Below are positions 45,912 to 54,529 of a stretch of 64,000 nucleotides of DNA, one piece after another (position 1 is the stretch's first letter; each line of letters begins with the position of its first letter). Position numbers and translations under genes: made by a program. The stretch comes from Streptomyces coeruleorubidus. Its GTDB lineage: Bacteria > Actinomycetota > Actinomycetes > Streptomycetales > Streptomycetaceae. The notes beneath the pieces are model-generated. The model made no database searches. It was given only the letters and a program-made list of their open reading frames with translations, and had not been told where the DNA came from. The stretch spans positions 2,604,001-2,668,000 of the forward strand of contig NZ_CP118527.1 in assembly GCF_028885415.1 (NCBI RefSeq), given 5' to 3'.

Positions 45912-47194
45912 GCCGGAGCCCGCCGGAACAGCACGCCCGCGAGCACACACTGCACCGCCGTCGCCACCGCCAGCGCGAGGCACACACCGGGCAGCCCGAG
46001 CCCCGTCAGGCTGTACGCGAGCGGCAGCTGGACCGCCGTCCCGAGCACGGTCACGCGCAGCAGCCTCGGGGCGTCCCCGCCGCCCTCGAAGACCCCGCCG
46101 AGCGCGATGAGGCAGGCCATCAGCAGCAGGTAGGGCCCGACGCAGCGCAGGAACAGCACACCCTCGGCCGCGACCCCGGGTCCGGCGCCGAAGGCGGCCA
46201 TGAGCCACGGGGCGGTGACGGCCAGCAGTACGGCCGCGGCGAGGCCGATGGCTCCGGAGACGAGCACGGCCTGCCGTCCGATCTCCCGGCGCGCGTCCCT
46301 TCCCCCACCCCGCGTGTGCGCGGTGTGGATGGACGCGGCCTGGCGGACGGCGTAGAAGGCCATGGTCGCCACGTACATGACCTTGTAGGCGATCGAGTAC
46401 GCGGCCACCGCCGTCACCCCGAGCCGCGCCACGATCGCGACCAGGACCAGGGCGCCCGCCTGCCGCACGGTGAAGTCGGCGGACATGGGCAGGCCGGTCG
46501 TCAGCGTCCGGCGCAGGGAGACGGCCAGGGACTCGTCCGGTGCCGCGCCGCGGGCGCTGCGCAGCAGTGCGTTGCGTCGGAGCGCGACGAGTCCGGCCCC
46601 GAGCGCCACGGACCGGCACAGCACCGTGGAGGCGGCGGCGCCCTTGACGCCGTAGAGGTGGATGAGGAACGGGTCGAGGGCCAGGATCAGGCCGTTGGAC
46701 AGCAGCGCGAGCCGCATCGGGGTTCTGGTGTCGCCGGTGCCCTTGAGGACGCCGTCGACGAGTTGCTGGGCGAAGAAGACGGCCATGCCGGGCATGGAGA
46801 GCGCGAAGTACGCGACGGCGAGCGGGAGGGCCGCGCCGTCGGCCCCGCCCAGCACCAGCCGGGCCAGTAGTTCGCGGCCGAGCAGGCCGCCCGCCACCAC
46901 CAGGGGTGTCACCAGCGCCCACAGCGCCCAGCCGCCGCGCACGGCCGCCCGTACGGCGGCGGGGTCGCGGGCGCCCCGGGCGTGTGCGACCAGCACGGTC
47001 GTGCCGGAGCCGAAGACCAGGGCGATGCCGAGCAGCACGTTCTCCGTGGTGGTCGCCACGGCCACGGCGGCCACGGCCGGACCGCCCAGCCGGGCGACCC
47101 AGACGGTGTTGATGATCCCGGCGGCGACGGACGCCAGGAGCGAGAGGTAGACGGGGCGGGCGAGCTGGAGGAGTTGCCTGCGGTAGGCGTTCAC
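45872..47194 (-). CDS. MATE-family efflux transporter
   Basis: About 440 residues with twelve hydrophobic segments in two halves. MATE-like motifs are LARPVYLSLLASVAAGIINTVWVARLG in the first helix pair, FGSGTTVLVAHARGARD and GVLKGTGDTRTPM, and the second half begins LPMSADFTVRQAGALVLVAI. It should expel cationic drugs with Na+ or H+ antiport. The GTG at 47194 is eight bases after GGGGGA. It is divergent from a padR gene, suggesting local repression. Confidence 0.88.
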   Translation of the reverse strand: MNAYRRQLLQLARPVYLSLLASVAAGIINTVWVARLGGPAVAAVAVATTTENVLLGIALVFGSGTTVLVAHARGARDPAAVRAAVRGGWALWALVTPLVVAGGLLGRELLARLVLGGADGAALPLAVAYFALSMPGMAVFFAQQLVDGVLKGTGDTRTPMRLALLSNGLILALDPFLIHLYGVKGAAASTVLCRSVALGAGLVALRRNALLRSARGAAPDESLAVSLRRTLTTGLPMSADFTVRQAGALVLVAIVARLGVTAVAAYSIAYKVMYVATMAFYAVRQAASIHTAHTRGGGRDARREIGRQAVLVSGAIGLAAAVLLAVTAPWLMAAFGAGPGVAAEGVLFLRCVGPYLLLMACLIALGGVFEGGGDAPRLLRVTVLGTAVQLPLAYSLTGLGLPGVCLALAVATAVQCVLAGVLFRRAPAQVETGVSSVRVG

Positions 47195-47217
47195 GGTGAC
47201 TGTCCCCCTGAGTCCTG

Positions 47218-47273
47218 GTGAACCTCGGTCCTTGTGAACCTCGGTCCGAGCTAGCTCGGTTCGAGGTAGCTCG
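47218..47273. promoter_or_regulatory. Direct and inverted repeats in the MATE-padR divergent promoter region
   Basis: GTGAACCTCGGTCC occurs at 47218-47231 and again at 47234-47247. The palindrome CGAGCTAGCTCG at 47247-47258 is followed by CGAGGTAGCTCG at 47262-47273. The cluster fills most of the gap between the two starts and is the natural site for autoregulatory PadR binding. Confidence 0.6.
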
Positions 47274-47315
47274 TTAAGAGGTAACATGAGGGCTCACGCA
47301 CTCGCAAGGAGGACC

Positions 47316-47846
47316 ATGCTGGAGCTGTCGATCCTGGGCTTCCTGGCCGAGGAGCCGCTGCACGGCTATGAGCTCAAGGAGCGGATCAAGGCGCTGACCG
47401 GCCATGTCCGGCCGGTCAGCGACGGCGCGCTCTACCCGGCGATCACCCGCCTGGTCGGGGCGGGCCTGCTCGACCAGCGCACCGAGCCGGGCGCGAGCGC
47501 GGCCCCGCGCCGGATCCTCGCCCTCACCGACAAGGGCCGCGAGGAACTGCTGGAGCGACTGCGCCGTCCGAAGCAGACCGAGATCACCGACCACGTCCGC
47601 TTCAACACGGTCCTGGCGTTCCTGCGCCACCTGCCCGACCGGCACGAGCAGGCCGCGGTGCTGCGCCGCCGGCTGGACTTCCTTCAGACCCCGACGAGCT
47701 TCTTCTACGAGTCCGGCAAGCCGGTTCGCGCCGAGGAGGCGGACGACCTGTTCCGCCAGGGCATGCTCAGGGTCGCCCGCGCGACGGGCGAGGCGGAACG
47801 GGCCTGGCTGCGGGAGGCCATCGCGCTGCTCGAACAGCCCGGTTGA
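47316..47846 (+). CDS. PadR-family transcriptional regulator
   Basis: The 176-residue protein has the PadR winged helix (LELSILGFLAEEPLHGYELK, RPVSDGALYPAITRLVGAGL, LTDKGREELLERL) and an all-helical C-terminal dimerisation domain. The ATG at 47316 is preceded by AAGGAGG. It is divergent from the MATE gene with repeats between, and probably represses both until an effector, plausibly a transporter substrate, is bound. Confidence 0.9.
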   Translation: MLELSILGFLAEEPLHGYELKERIKALTGHVRPVSDGALYPAITRLVGAGLLDQRTEPGASAAPRRILALTDKGREELLERLRRPKQTEITDHVRFNTVLAFLRHLPDRHEQAAVLRRRLDFLQTPTSFFYESGKPVRAEEADDLFRQGMLRVARATGEAERAWLREAIALLEQPG

Positions 47847-47885
47847 GACCCCGGGCGGTCAGGACCGGCCAGAGCCAGATCAGCC

Positions 47886-48180
47886 GAGCCGGTCCTCCGA
47901 CCACCGGGGCCGCCACGCTCCGACCAGACGACCCGGACTACCGCGACGCGGCCCCGCCACACCCCGACCGCCCGAGCCGGACCCACGACGCTCCGGCCCC
48001 GCCACACCCGCCCACCCGAGCCAGACCCACGCCACTCCCGCACCACCACATCCCGCCCCCCCCAAGCCGGACCCACGGCGACCGGGGCCGGCCAGCCCCG
48101 ATCAGCCGAGCCGGGCCCACGGCGGTCCGGCCGGCCACGGCACCGTCAGCCGAATGGACCCATCGGCCGCCCCACCCGGC
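47886..48180. repeat. Degenerate minisatellite, about 45-bp unit
   Basis: Between padR and the lipoprotein gene a unit starting CCCGAGCCGGACCCACG recurs at 47971, 48015, 48061 and 48106, with an earlier diverged copy near 47886. Spacing is 44-46 bases. Copies differ at many positions. Open frames through it are Pro/Arg/His shadows without ribosome sites. Nothing else is recognisable in this gap. Confidence 0.65.
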
Positions 48181-48219
48181 CCGATCAGCCCGATCAGCCC
48201 GATCAGCCCGTATCAGCCC
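48181..48219. repeat. 9-bp tandem repeat overlapping the end of the lipoprotein peptidase gene
   Basis: GATCAGCCC is repeated at 48183, 48192 and 48201, followed by a variant, TATCAGCCC, at 48211. The minus-strand stop codon at 48213-48215 lies in the last, variant unit. Confidence 0.75.
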
Positions 48220-49397
48220 AGTTGAACCCTCAGATAGTCCCGCCACTCCTGCGTGAAGGCCTCCGGCGTCGTCCCCAGCACCTCGCGCATGGCCTGCTCC
48301 ACCGCCCCGGCCCGCTTCCGGTGCTCCCCGACGGCCCGGTAGAACTCGCCCAGCCGGGCCTCGCCCCAGCGGTCGGCGATCAACCGGCACGCCGTCCAGC
48401 CGCCCTCGTAGGCCCGGGCCAGACGGCTCGCGTCGCCGGTGAAGCCGAAGTCCTCGTCGTCCGGGAGGGCGGACGGGATCTGGCCCTGGGTCACCGCGCG
48501 GGACAGTTCGGGCGCCGCCTCGGGCGGTGTGCGGCCGGCGGCCCGGTAGCCGACCCAGTCGGCGTAGCCCTCGGACAGCCAGAGCGGGGTGGCGGGGGTG
48601 GTGTGGGCGCGGGTGGCGACATGGGTGGTCTCGTGGGTGACGACGACCTGCTCGCCGACGGTGCCGAGGAGGGCGAACGCGTCCGGATTGACGATGACGC
48701 GGTCCGCGGGCGCCTGTGCCGGCGCGCCCGTCTCACCGGTGGTGACCGCCGCGATCCCGCGGTAGGAGGAGGCCGGCGAGCCGAGCAGCCCCGCCATCGC
48801 CTCCAGTGACTTCGGTACGAGCAGAACCACGCGCCGACCCCAGTCCGTGCCCCACGCCTCCGAGACGGCGGGCACCGCACGGTCGGCCAGTTCCGCGAAG
48901 CCGCGCAGCGACCGGCCGGACTGCCCGACGCCGAGGACCAGGCTGCGCTCGCCCCGGACGACCTGTACGGTCCCCTGGTCCCAGAGTTGCTGGGCGGACT
49001 TCCTCGCGGGCCGGTCGGCGTCGACGGACCACTGCCCGTCCGCGTCGCGGCTGAGCCGCAGAGTGCGGCCGGCGGTCACCGGTGCCCGGTCGTACCCCGC
49101 GACGCGGTAGCGCAGTTCGGCGTCGGCGGTGGCCGTGTCGCCGGTGCGGTGCAGGCCGGTCACGCGGTACGACCAGTCGGCCAGGGGCAGCGCGCGTACC
49201 TGGGCGAAATCCGCCCCCGTGCCGGTGCGCGCGTAGGCCCGCTCGTCGTGGTCGAGGACCGCTGCGGCCCGCCGGTCGAGGAGCCGCTGGACGTCGGCCG
49301 TGGCGCTGTCGGCGGCGGACCGGCCCCCGCATCCGGTCAGGAAGACGAGCAGCACGACGAGCGCCACCACCGGGGACCCCGACCTTCGACCAGCCAC
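48213..49397 (-). CDS. Lipoprotein with gluzincin-type metallopeptidase motif
   Basis: The 394-residue protein has a lipoprotein signal with lipobox LTGCGG (Cys near residue 23). The N-terminal half is a beta-rich domain of the kind seen in secreted carrier folds. Residues about 240-300 contain VVTHETTHVATRAH (HExxH with two zinc ligands) and, 20 residues on, LWLSEGYADWVGYR, the downstream Glu motif of gluzincins such as M1/M61 peptidases. It is therefore a probable zinc peptidase anchored outside the membrane. Substrate unknown. Both start ATG 49397 and motif spacing look sound. Confidence 0.85.
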   Translation of the reverse strand: MAGRRSGSPVVALVVLLVFLTGCGGRSAADSATADVQRLLDRRAAAVLDHDERAYARTGTGADFAQVRALPLADWSYRVTGLHRTGDTATADAELRYRVAGYDRAPVTAGRTLRLSRDADGQWSVDADRPARKSAQQLWDQGTVQVVRGERSLVLGVGQSGRSLRGFAELADRAVPAVSEAWGTDWGRRVVLLVPKSLEAMAGLLGSPASSYRGIAAVTTGETGAPAQAPADRVIVNPDAFALLGTVGEQVVVTHETTHVATRAHTTPATPLWLSEGYADWVGYRAAGRTPPEAAPELSRAVTQGQIPSALPDDEDFGFTGDASRLARAYEGGWTACRLIADRWGEARLGEFYRAVGEHRKRAGAVEQAMREVLGTTPEAFTQEWRDYLRVQLG

Positions 49398-49430
49398 GTT
49401 CCCGATCGTACGGGCGACGGGCCGCGCCGG

Positions 49431-50444
49431 TCAGACCCTGGTGACCGACGAGACCGGCATCATCCCGACCGGGTCGTAGCGCACGGGCGCGCCGGGGTAG
49501 GGCGCGTGGATGACCTGGCCGTTGCCCGCGTACATCCCGACATGGCTGGCGTCGGACCGGTAGAGGACCAGGTCACCGGGGCGCGCCTGGGACAGCGGGA
49601 CCTGCCGGCCGGCGTACCGCTGGGCCTGCGAGGTGCGCGGCAGGGAGACCCCGGCCTGCGCGTACGACCACTGCATCAGGCCCGAACAGTCGAAGCCGGA
49701 GGGGCCGTTGGCGCCCCAGATGTAGGGCTTGCCGAGCGCGCTGCGGGCGGCGGCGACGGCGGCGGCCCCGCGTCCCGAGGCGGCGGTGGCGCTGCCGAGG
49801 TCGGGGATGCCGTCGCGGCCGGAGCGGGATGCACGGTCGTAGGCGTCGCGCTCGTCGTACGGGAGGGAGCCGAGCAGCCGGCGGGCCGTGGCGAGCTTCC
49901 GCTCGACGGTCTTCTTGTGGGCGGCGACGGCCTTGCGGCTCTTCTCCAGTTCACGGAGCTTGCCCGCGGCCTCCTCGCGGTCCTGGGCGAGTTCGCGCAT
50001 GGCCTCCTGAAGCTCCTTCAGCTCACCGGCCTGGTGGGCCGTGATGCGGTACAGCCGGGATGCCCTGTCGAGGTAGTCGTCCGGGTCGTCGGAGAACAGC
50101 AGAGCGAGGGACGGGTCGATGCCGCCCGACCGGTACTGGGCGCCGGCGAGCGAACCGAACGACTCCCGCATGGAGTTGATGCGCTGCTGCTGCCGGGCGA
50201 TCCGGTCCCGGGCGGTGCCGACCTCCTCACGCAGCTCGTCGGCGCGCTCGTCGGCCTTGTTGTAGGCCTCGGTCGCCTTCTCGGCCTGCTCGTAGAGGCG
50301 GTCCACCTTGGCTCGGCTGTCGTCGTACGGTGCGGCCGCGGCCGGTACCGCGCCCAGGGCGGCGGCCGCGACGGAGAGGAAGCTGACCGCGGCACTGGCG
50401 CCCCGGTCGAACCCGGACGGTGCAAGGCGGCGTTGGGACCCCAC
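49431..50444 (-). CDS. NlpC/P60 cell-wall hydrolase
   Basis: The 337-residue secreted protein has a signal peptide (FLSVAAAALGAVPAAAAP), a long coiled coil (about residues 40-210, for example KVDRLYEQAEKATEAYNKAD) and a C-terminal NlpC/P60 domain. The catalytic triad is visible as Cys in GFDCSGLMQWSYAQAG, His in SHVGMYAGNGQVIHAP and the third polar/His residue nearby. It should cleave D-Glu-meso/LL-DAP stem peptides. The GTG at 50444 follows GAAGGAG. It lies downstream of a paralogue on the same strand. Confidence 0.92.
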   Translation of the reverse strand: MGSQRRLAPSGFDRGASAAVSFLSVAAAALGAVPAAAAPYDDSRAKVDRLYEQAEKATEAYNKADERADELREEVGTARDRIARQQQRINSMRESFGSLAGAQYRSGGIDPSLALLFSDDPDDYLDRASRLYRITAHQAGELKELQEAMRELAQDREEAAGKLRELEKSRKAVAAHKKTVERKLATARRLLGSLPYDERDAYDRASRSGRDGIPDLGSATAASGRGAAAVAAARSALGKPYIWGANGPSGFDCSGLMQWSYAQAGVSLPRTSQAQRYAGRQVPLSQARPGDLVLYRSDASHVGMYAGNGQVIHAPYPGAPVRYDPVGMMPVSSVTRV

Positions 50445-50556
50445 GGGAAGCCGCTCTCCTTCCGCTGACGGACTAGGAAACGCGGCAGACAGTAGCCCCG
50501 TGACGCTGGGCCGCCAACGACCATCCGTGGGTATTTCCGTGGGTATGCGACACGAC

Positions 50557-50588
50557 GCCCCGCCACTGACGCAGGTCACTGGCGGGGC
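50557..50588 (-). terminator. Terminator behind the second NlpC/P60 gene
   Basis: GCCCCGCCA (50557-50565) and TGGCGGGGC (50580-50588) pair perfectly, extended by inner TGAC/GTCA, between the two NlpC/P60 genes. They are thus probably separate transcripts. Confidence 0.75.
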
Positions 50589-50701
50589 GAGGGCTCAGTC
50601 GAGGCGGTCGCGATTCGCCCGGATGGCGGACACGGTGTCCCGATCTTGAAGACGCCGAGGGCCGGTCGGGGCCGTCGTGCGGAGTGCGGGAGTCCGGGAC
50701 G

Positions 50702-51742
50702 TCAGACGCGGACGCCGAACATGAAGGGGCCGCCGATGGTGTCCATCGACTCGTAGCGGACGACCGTGCCGGTGCGCGGGGCGTGGATGATCTGCCCGTT
50801 GCCGGCGTAGAGGCCGACGTGGTGCAGGTCGTTGAAGAAGAAGACCAGGTCGCCGACCTTGAGCTGGCTGACCGAGTAGATCTTGGTGCCGATCTGGGAC
50901 TGCGCCTCGGAGGTACGCGGGATCTGCACGCCGGCGGCGGCGTAGGCCCGGGAGGTGAGGCCGGAGCAGTCGTAGGAGCTCATGCCGGTGGCGCCGTAGA
51001 CGTATGGCTTGCCGAGCTGGCTCTGGGCGAAGGCGTAGGCCGCGGCGGCCCGGCCCGAGCTGGGCGGGACGTTGCCGGTGAGGGCGTCGCGCTCGCTGGT
51101 CCGGCTGGCGCGGCTCTGCTCGGCGGCGAGTGCCGCCTTCTCGGCTGCGGTGAGGCTGTTGAGCAGCTTCTGCGCGGAGGCGAGCTTGCCCTGGACTTCC
51201 TTCTTCTTCTTGCCGAGTTCGGTGCGGGTGGAGGCGAGGTCCTTGAGCTTCTCGGAGGCCTCGGCGCGCTCCTGGGCGAGTTCGCGCTGCTTCTCCTGGA
51301 CCTTCTTCAGCGCCTCGACCTGCTGGCTGCTCAACTGGTCGAGCGTGGAGGCCTTGTCGAGGTAGTCGTCCGGGTTCGCGGAGAGGAAGAGCTGCACGGA
51401 GGGGTCGATGGAGCCGGTCCGGTACTGCGACGCGGCCGCGAGGCCCAGGCTGTCGCGCAGCTCGTTGAGCTCCTCCTGGCCGCGGGCGACGTTGTCCTGG
51501 ATGGTGGAGATCTCCTTCTGGAGCTTCTCCTGCTTCTCCTTGGCCCCGTTGTACTTCTCGGTGGCCTGCTCCGCCTCTTCGTAGAGCTTGTCGACCTTGG
51601 CCTTGACCTCGTCCTTGCTCGGCTTCTCGCTGGGGGCGGCGTTGGCGGCCTGCGAGCTGAAGGCGACGGCAGCGGCAGCGGCTGTGGTCAACACGGTCAC
51701 ACGTGTGCGGCTCGGCTGCTTGGGACGACGGTGGGACGCCAC
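50702..51742 (-). CDS. NlpC/P60 cell-wall hydrolase (paralogue)
   Basis: The 346-residue protein has the same plan as its neighbour: signal peptide ending SSQAANAAPS, a coiled coil (EAEQATEKYNGAKEKQEKLQ and on to about 215) and a C-terminal NlpC/P60 domain with Cys in SSYDCSGLTSRAYAAAG and His in LHHVGLYAGNGQIIHAP. The GTG at 51742 has AAGGAG upstream. A structured leader at 51762-51815 may regulate it. The pair probably arose by duplication, and both likely act in peptidoglycan remodelling, possibly activated by the coiled coil. Confidence 0.92.
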   Translation of the reverse strand: MASHRRPKQPSRTRVTVLTTAAAAAVAFSSQAANAAPSEKPSKDEVKAKVDKLYEEAEQATEKYNGAKEKQEKLQKEISTIQDNVARGQEELNELRDSLGLAAASQYRTGSIDPSVQLFLSANPDDYLDKASTLDQLSSQQVEALKKVQEKQRELAQERAEASEKLKDLASTRTELGKKKKEVQGKLASAQKLLNSLTAAEKAALAAEQSRASRTSERDALTGNVPPSSGRAAAAYAFAQSQLGKPYVYGATGMSSYDCSGLTSRAYAAAGVQIPRTSEAQSQIGTKIYSVSQLKVGDLVFFFNDLHHVGLYAGNGQIIHAPRTGTVVRYESMDTIGGPFMFGVRV

Positions 51743-51761
51743 GGGTGACAAGCTCCTTCTC

Positions 51762-51815
51762 GGCCCCTCCGCCGTCGCTCCCAGTGAGCGATCACCCGAG
51801 CGGAGGTTCGGGGCC
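51762..51815 (-). promoter_or_regulatory. Structured 5' leader of the NlpC/P60 gene
   Basis: Outer arms GGCCCC/GGGGCC and CTCCGC/GCGGAG enclose a hairpin TCGCT...AGCGA, finishing a few bases before the ribosome site at 51750. The 248-base gap up to the next gene also contains an AT-richer promoter-like stretch around 51850-51900. It does not show the conserved core of the ydaO (c-di-AMP) riboswitch. Confidence 0.45.
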
Positions 51816-51990
51816 TGACCCTAGTGACCTTCCTGTGATCAGTTCAAATCCTCAGATGAAAAATCGCGTCACGGTAGGCCAACTTTTCCCCTCGACTCAC
51901 AGGCCGTGAGGCACGCTTGACTCAACGTGGCACACATGTCTCATCAATTCGGGCATGAAGCCCGGACGTTACGCATCGCCCGTACGGTTC

Positions 51991-53340
51991 CTAAGCTCGC
52001 GAAAGGCGCTTCAGCAGCATCGCCGAGGCCACGGGGCGGGCGCCCGCGCGGGCCACGCCGTCGGCGACCTCGCGGTCGGTGGAGGCCACGATGACGGGCC
52101 GGCCGGGCGGTTCGGCGCGCACCAGCTGGCGGATCAGCTCGTCGGCGGTGACGCCCGGCTTCGAGAACAGCACCCGTACCCCGCGCGGTGGCGCGAGCAG
52201 TACCGGCGCGGCCAGTTCGGCCCCGTCGAAGACGCACGTCACCTCGGCGCCGCTCTGCGCCGCCAGTTGCGAGAGCTGCCCCAGCAGCCTCAGGCGCTGC
52301 TTCTCCAGCGGCATCTGCGGATAGCCGGTCTTGGTGACGTTGTAGCCGTCGACGACCAGATGGGCCTGCGGCAGCGCCAGCAGCTGGTCGAGGACCTGCG
52401 GGTCGTTCTCGGACAGGGCGCGGGCGGCGATGTCCTTGGGGCTCATCCGGCCCGGCTCGACGGCGTCCACGGTCTCGGCGGGCCGCACCGACACCGGCGG
52501 CAGGGCCAGTTCGCGGCGGAGCCCCTGGGTGGCGTCCAGCAGGGTGTCCAGCAGCAGCCGTACCCGCATGTCCTCCACGCTGCGGCCCTCGCGCGCCGCC
52601 CGGCGGGCCGCCTCCAGGGCGGCCTCGGTCTCGCCCAGCCGGGCCTTGAGCCGCCGGGTCTCGCTCTCGGCGGCGGACACCTGGGCCTGCCCCTCGGCGC
52701 GGACGGCCTCGATCTCGCCGTGCGCCTTGCGCAGGGCGGCCTCGCCGCGCTTGACGTCGCTGACGGCGGCGCGGAGCTTGCGGTGCAGCGACTCGGCTTC
52801 CTTCTTGGCCGATTCCAGCTCCGTGCGCAGCCGCTCCGTCTCGGCCCTGGTGTGGTCACGGGCGCGGGCCAGCTCGGCGCGCAGCCGTTCCAGCTCGGCC
52901 CGGTTCTCCTCGTCGGCCCGCTCGGCGTCGGCCCGCTGGGCCTCCTCGCCGGCGGCGGTCACGAGCTTCACCCAGCCGGGCGGCCGCAGTACGTAGGCCG
53001 CGGCCGCCACGTCGAGCGGGTCCGCGGCCGGGGGCGGGGAGCCTGAGTCGAGGGCGCCGGTCAGTTCCGGCTGGGCCTCTCTGAGCTTCTCCCCGATGCG
53101 CTGCCGGAACAGCGGGTCGGTCTCCAGCGCCGCGGCCATGGCATTGCCGGCGAACTTGGCCCGGCGGTTCGGGGCGAACCGGGCGTACTGCCTGAGCTGC
53201 GCGGGCAGCTCGCCGACCGTCAGCGAACCAAAGCCGTCGGAGACGATCTGGACGACCCTGCGGCGCACGCCGTCGGGCAGCGGACGGTCGAGCACCTCGG
53301 CGGCGCCGTCGCCCGGCCCCCCGCCCGTGGTCTCCACCAT
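51991..53340 (-). CDS. YacP/NYN-domain predicted ribonuclease with long coiled coil
   Basis: The 449-residue protein has a conserved helical N terminus (GVRRRVVQIVSDGFGSLTVG, LRQYARFAPNRRAK). A coiled coil follows from about 130 to 260 (LERLRAELARARDHTRAETE). The C-terminal NYN domain carries AHLVVDGYNVTKTGYPQMPL, VTCVFDGAE and VIVASTDREVADGVARAG. Its acidic residues match PIN-like nucleases. The substrate is unknown; YacP-type proteins act on structured RNA. The ATG at 53340 overlaps no neighbour. The small Cys4 gene lies upstream on the same strand. Confidence 0.86.
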   Translation of the reverse strand: MVETTGGGPGDGAAEVLDRPLPDGVRRRVVQIVSDGFGSLTVGELPAQLRQYARFAPNRRAKFAGNAMAAALETDPLFRQRIGEKLREAQPELTGALDSGSPPPAADPLDVAAAAYVLRPPGWVKLVTAAGEEAQRADAERADEENRAELERLRAELARARDHTRAETERLRTELESAKKEAESLHRKLRAAVSDVKRGEAALRKAHGEIEAVRAEGQAQVSAAESETRRLKARLGETEAALEAARRAAREGRSVEDMRVRLLLDTLLDATQGLRRELALPPVSVRPAETVDAVEPGRMSPKDIAARALSENDPQVLDQLLALPQAHLVVDGYNVTKTGYPQMPLEKQRLRLLGQLSQLAAQSGAEVTCVFDGAELAAPVLLAPPRGVRVLFSKPGVTADELIRQLVRAEPPGRPVIVASTDREVADGVARAGARPVASAMLLKRLSRA

Positions 53341-53377
53341 CCGTCACACCCCTATGCCTGTGCGGGGCCCGCTCCCC

Positions 53378-53617
53378 TCAGGAGCCGGCACCCGGCCTGT
53401 CCACGAGTTCCACCTGGTCCACCGCGTTGCACCAGCGGCAGCGCACCGACTCGATGGTCTCACTGAGCACCTCGCGCTCCTCGACCTTCGGCTCTCCGGC
53501 CAGGTCGAGGTGGACGTACTCGACGACCTTCGACGAGCGGGTCACGTCGAACCTCGTGAGGTTGCCGCAGAGGGCGCAGCGCCACCGCGTCGAGGCGGTC
53601 GGCAGGGGAACCGTCAT
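53378..53617 (-). CDS. Small zinc-ribbon protein
   Basis: A 79-residue protein with two CxxC pairs (WRCALCGNLTRFDV and VRCRWCNAVDQVEL) forming a probable zinc ribbon, and a conserved beta stretch between them (VVEYVHLDLAGE). Conserved in actinobacteria by my recollection. Function unknown. It is encoded 37 bases upstream of the NYN gene on the same strand, likely in its operon. Confidence 0.8.
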   Translation of the reverse strand: MTVPLPTASTRWRCALCGNLTRFDVTRSSKVVEYVHLDLAGEPKVEEREVLSETIESVRCRWCNAVDQVELVDRPGAGS

Positions 53618-53776
53618 CGTGGCCTGTTCTCTTTCCTTCTAGTGTCCGTGACGCCACCGGCATCCCCGGTGCGTGTGGCTCGTAACCCTACGGCCTGGCA
53701 GGTCCTCGTCGCCCGCGCGTCCACGGCGGCGAGGCGGTCTGTGCGGTTGCGTCCGGTTACGTCATGCTCTGTGCCC

Positions 53777-54529
53777 ATGATCAGCAAGTGGAGTGCGTCG
53801 ATCGTCCGGGCCGGCAGATCGGTCCGGGGGTCGTCGGCGCCGGTGACGTACTCACTGATCGCTCTGTGCTGCGCGGTCTTCCTGGCCGGACCCGCCTCGG
53901 GCCTCAGTCCGGCGTACGGCACGGGCGACGACCTGCTCGCCGCGCAACGCGCCTATTTCCGGCACTGGGGCGTGATCCCCGCAGACCTGTTCGAGGGGTC
54001 CGCCGGATCGGCCCTCACCCCCGCGACGGCCCTCTTCGTCCACGGCAGCTGGGTGCACCTGCTCGGCAACATGCTCTTCCTCTACGTCTTCGGGGCGATG
54101 ACCGAGGAACGGATGGGCCGGGTGCGGTTCACCCTGTTCTATGTCGGCTGCGGCTATCTGGCCCTGCTGGGCTACGCCGCCGCCAACGCGGACTCCGAGC
54201 AGTCCCTGGTCGGTGCCTCGGGTGCGATCTCGGCGGTCCTCGGTGCCTTCCTGTTCCTGTTCCCCCGGGCCAGGGTGACCAGTCTCCTGCCGTTCCTCTT
54301 CTTCCTGCCGGTGCGCTTCCCGGCCTGGATCGTGCTGCCGTTCTGGGCGGCGCTGCAGTGGCTGGCGGCGGGGCGGGCCTCGGACGGACCGGGCGTGGCC
54401 TACCTCGCCCACCTGATCGGATTCGGGCTCGGCTTCGGCTATGCGTCGGTCCGCTACGGCCGTCCCACCAGCCCTACTAGAGTGAAGGCCGCCCCTGCTC
54501 CGGCCCCCGAGGGAGAGAACCAGCCGTGA
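53777..54529 (+). CDS. Rhomboid-family intramembrane serine protease
   Basis: The 250-residue protein has six hydrophobic helices. HGSWVHLLGNMLFLYVFG contains the rhomboid WxHxxxNM-like motif, GASGAISAVLGAFL the catalytic Ser, and AHLIGFGLGFGYA the catalytic His. It should cleave single-span membrane proteins within the bilayer. The ATG at 53777 opens MISKWSAS. Its stop overlaps the next GTG by four bases. Confidence 0.9.
   Translation: MISKWSASIVRAGRSVRGSSAPVTYSLIALCCAVFLAGPASGLSPAYGTGDDLLAAQRAYFRHWGVIPADLFEGSAGSALTPATALFVHGSWVHLLGNMLFLYVFGAMTEERMGRVRFTLFYVGCGYLALLGYAAANADSEQSLVGASGAISAVLGAFLFLFPRARVTSLLPFLFFLPVRFPAWIVLPFWAALQWLAAGRASDGPGVAYLAHLIGFGLGFGYASVRYGRPTSPTRVKAAPAPAPEGENQP

Noticed and set aside
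51743..51990. ydaO (c-di-AMP) riboswitch upstream of the NlpC/P60 gene
   Set aside because: These genes are frequent ydaO targets, but the conserved stretches around CCGAA and CAGCTAACCTCG do not appear on the minus strand here, so only an unassigned structured leader is recorded.
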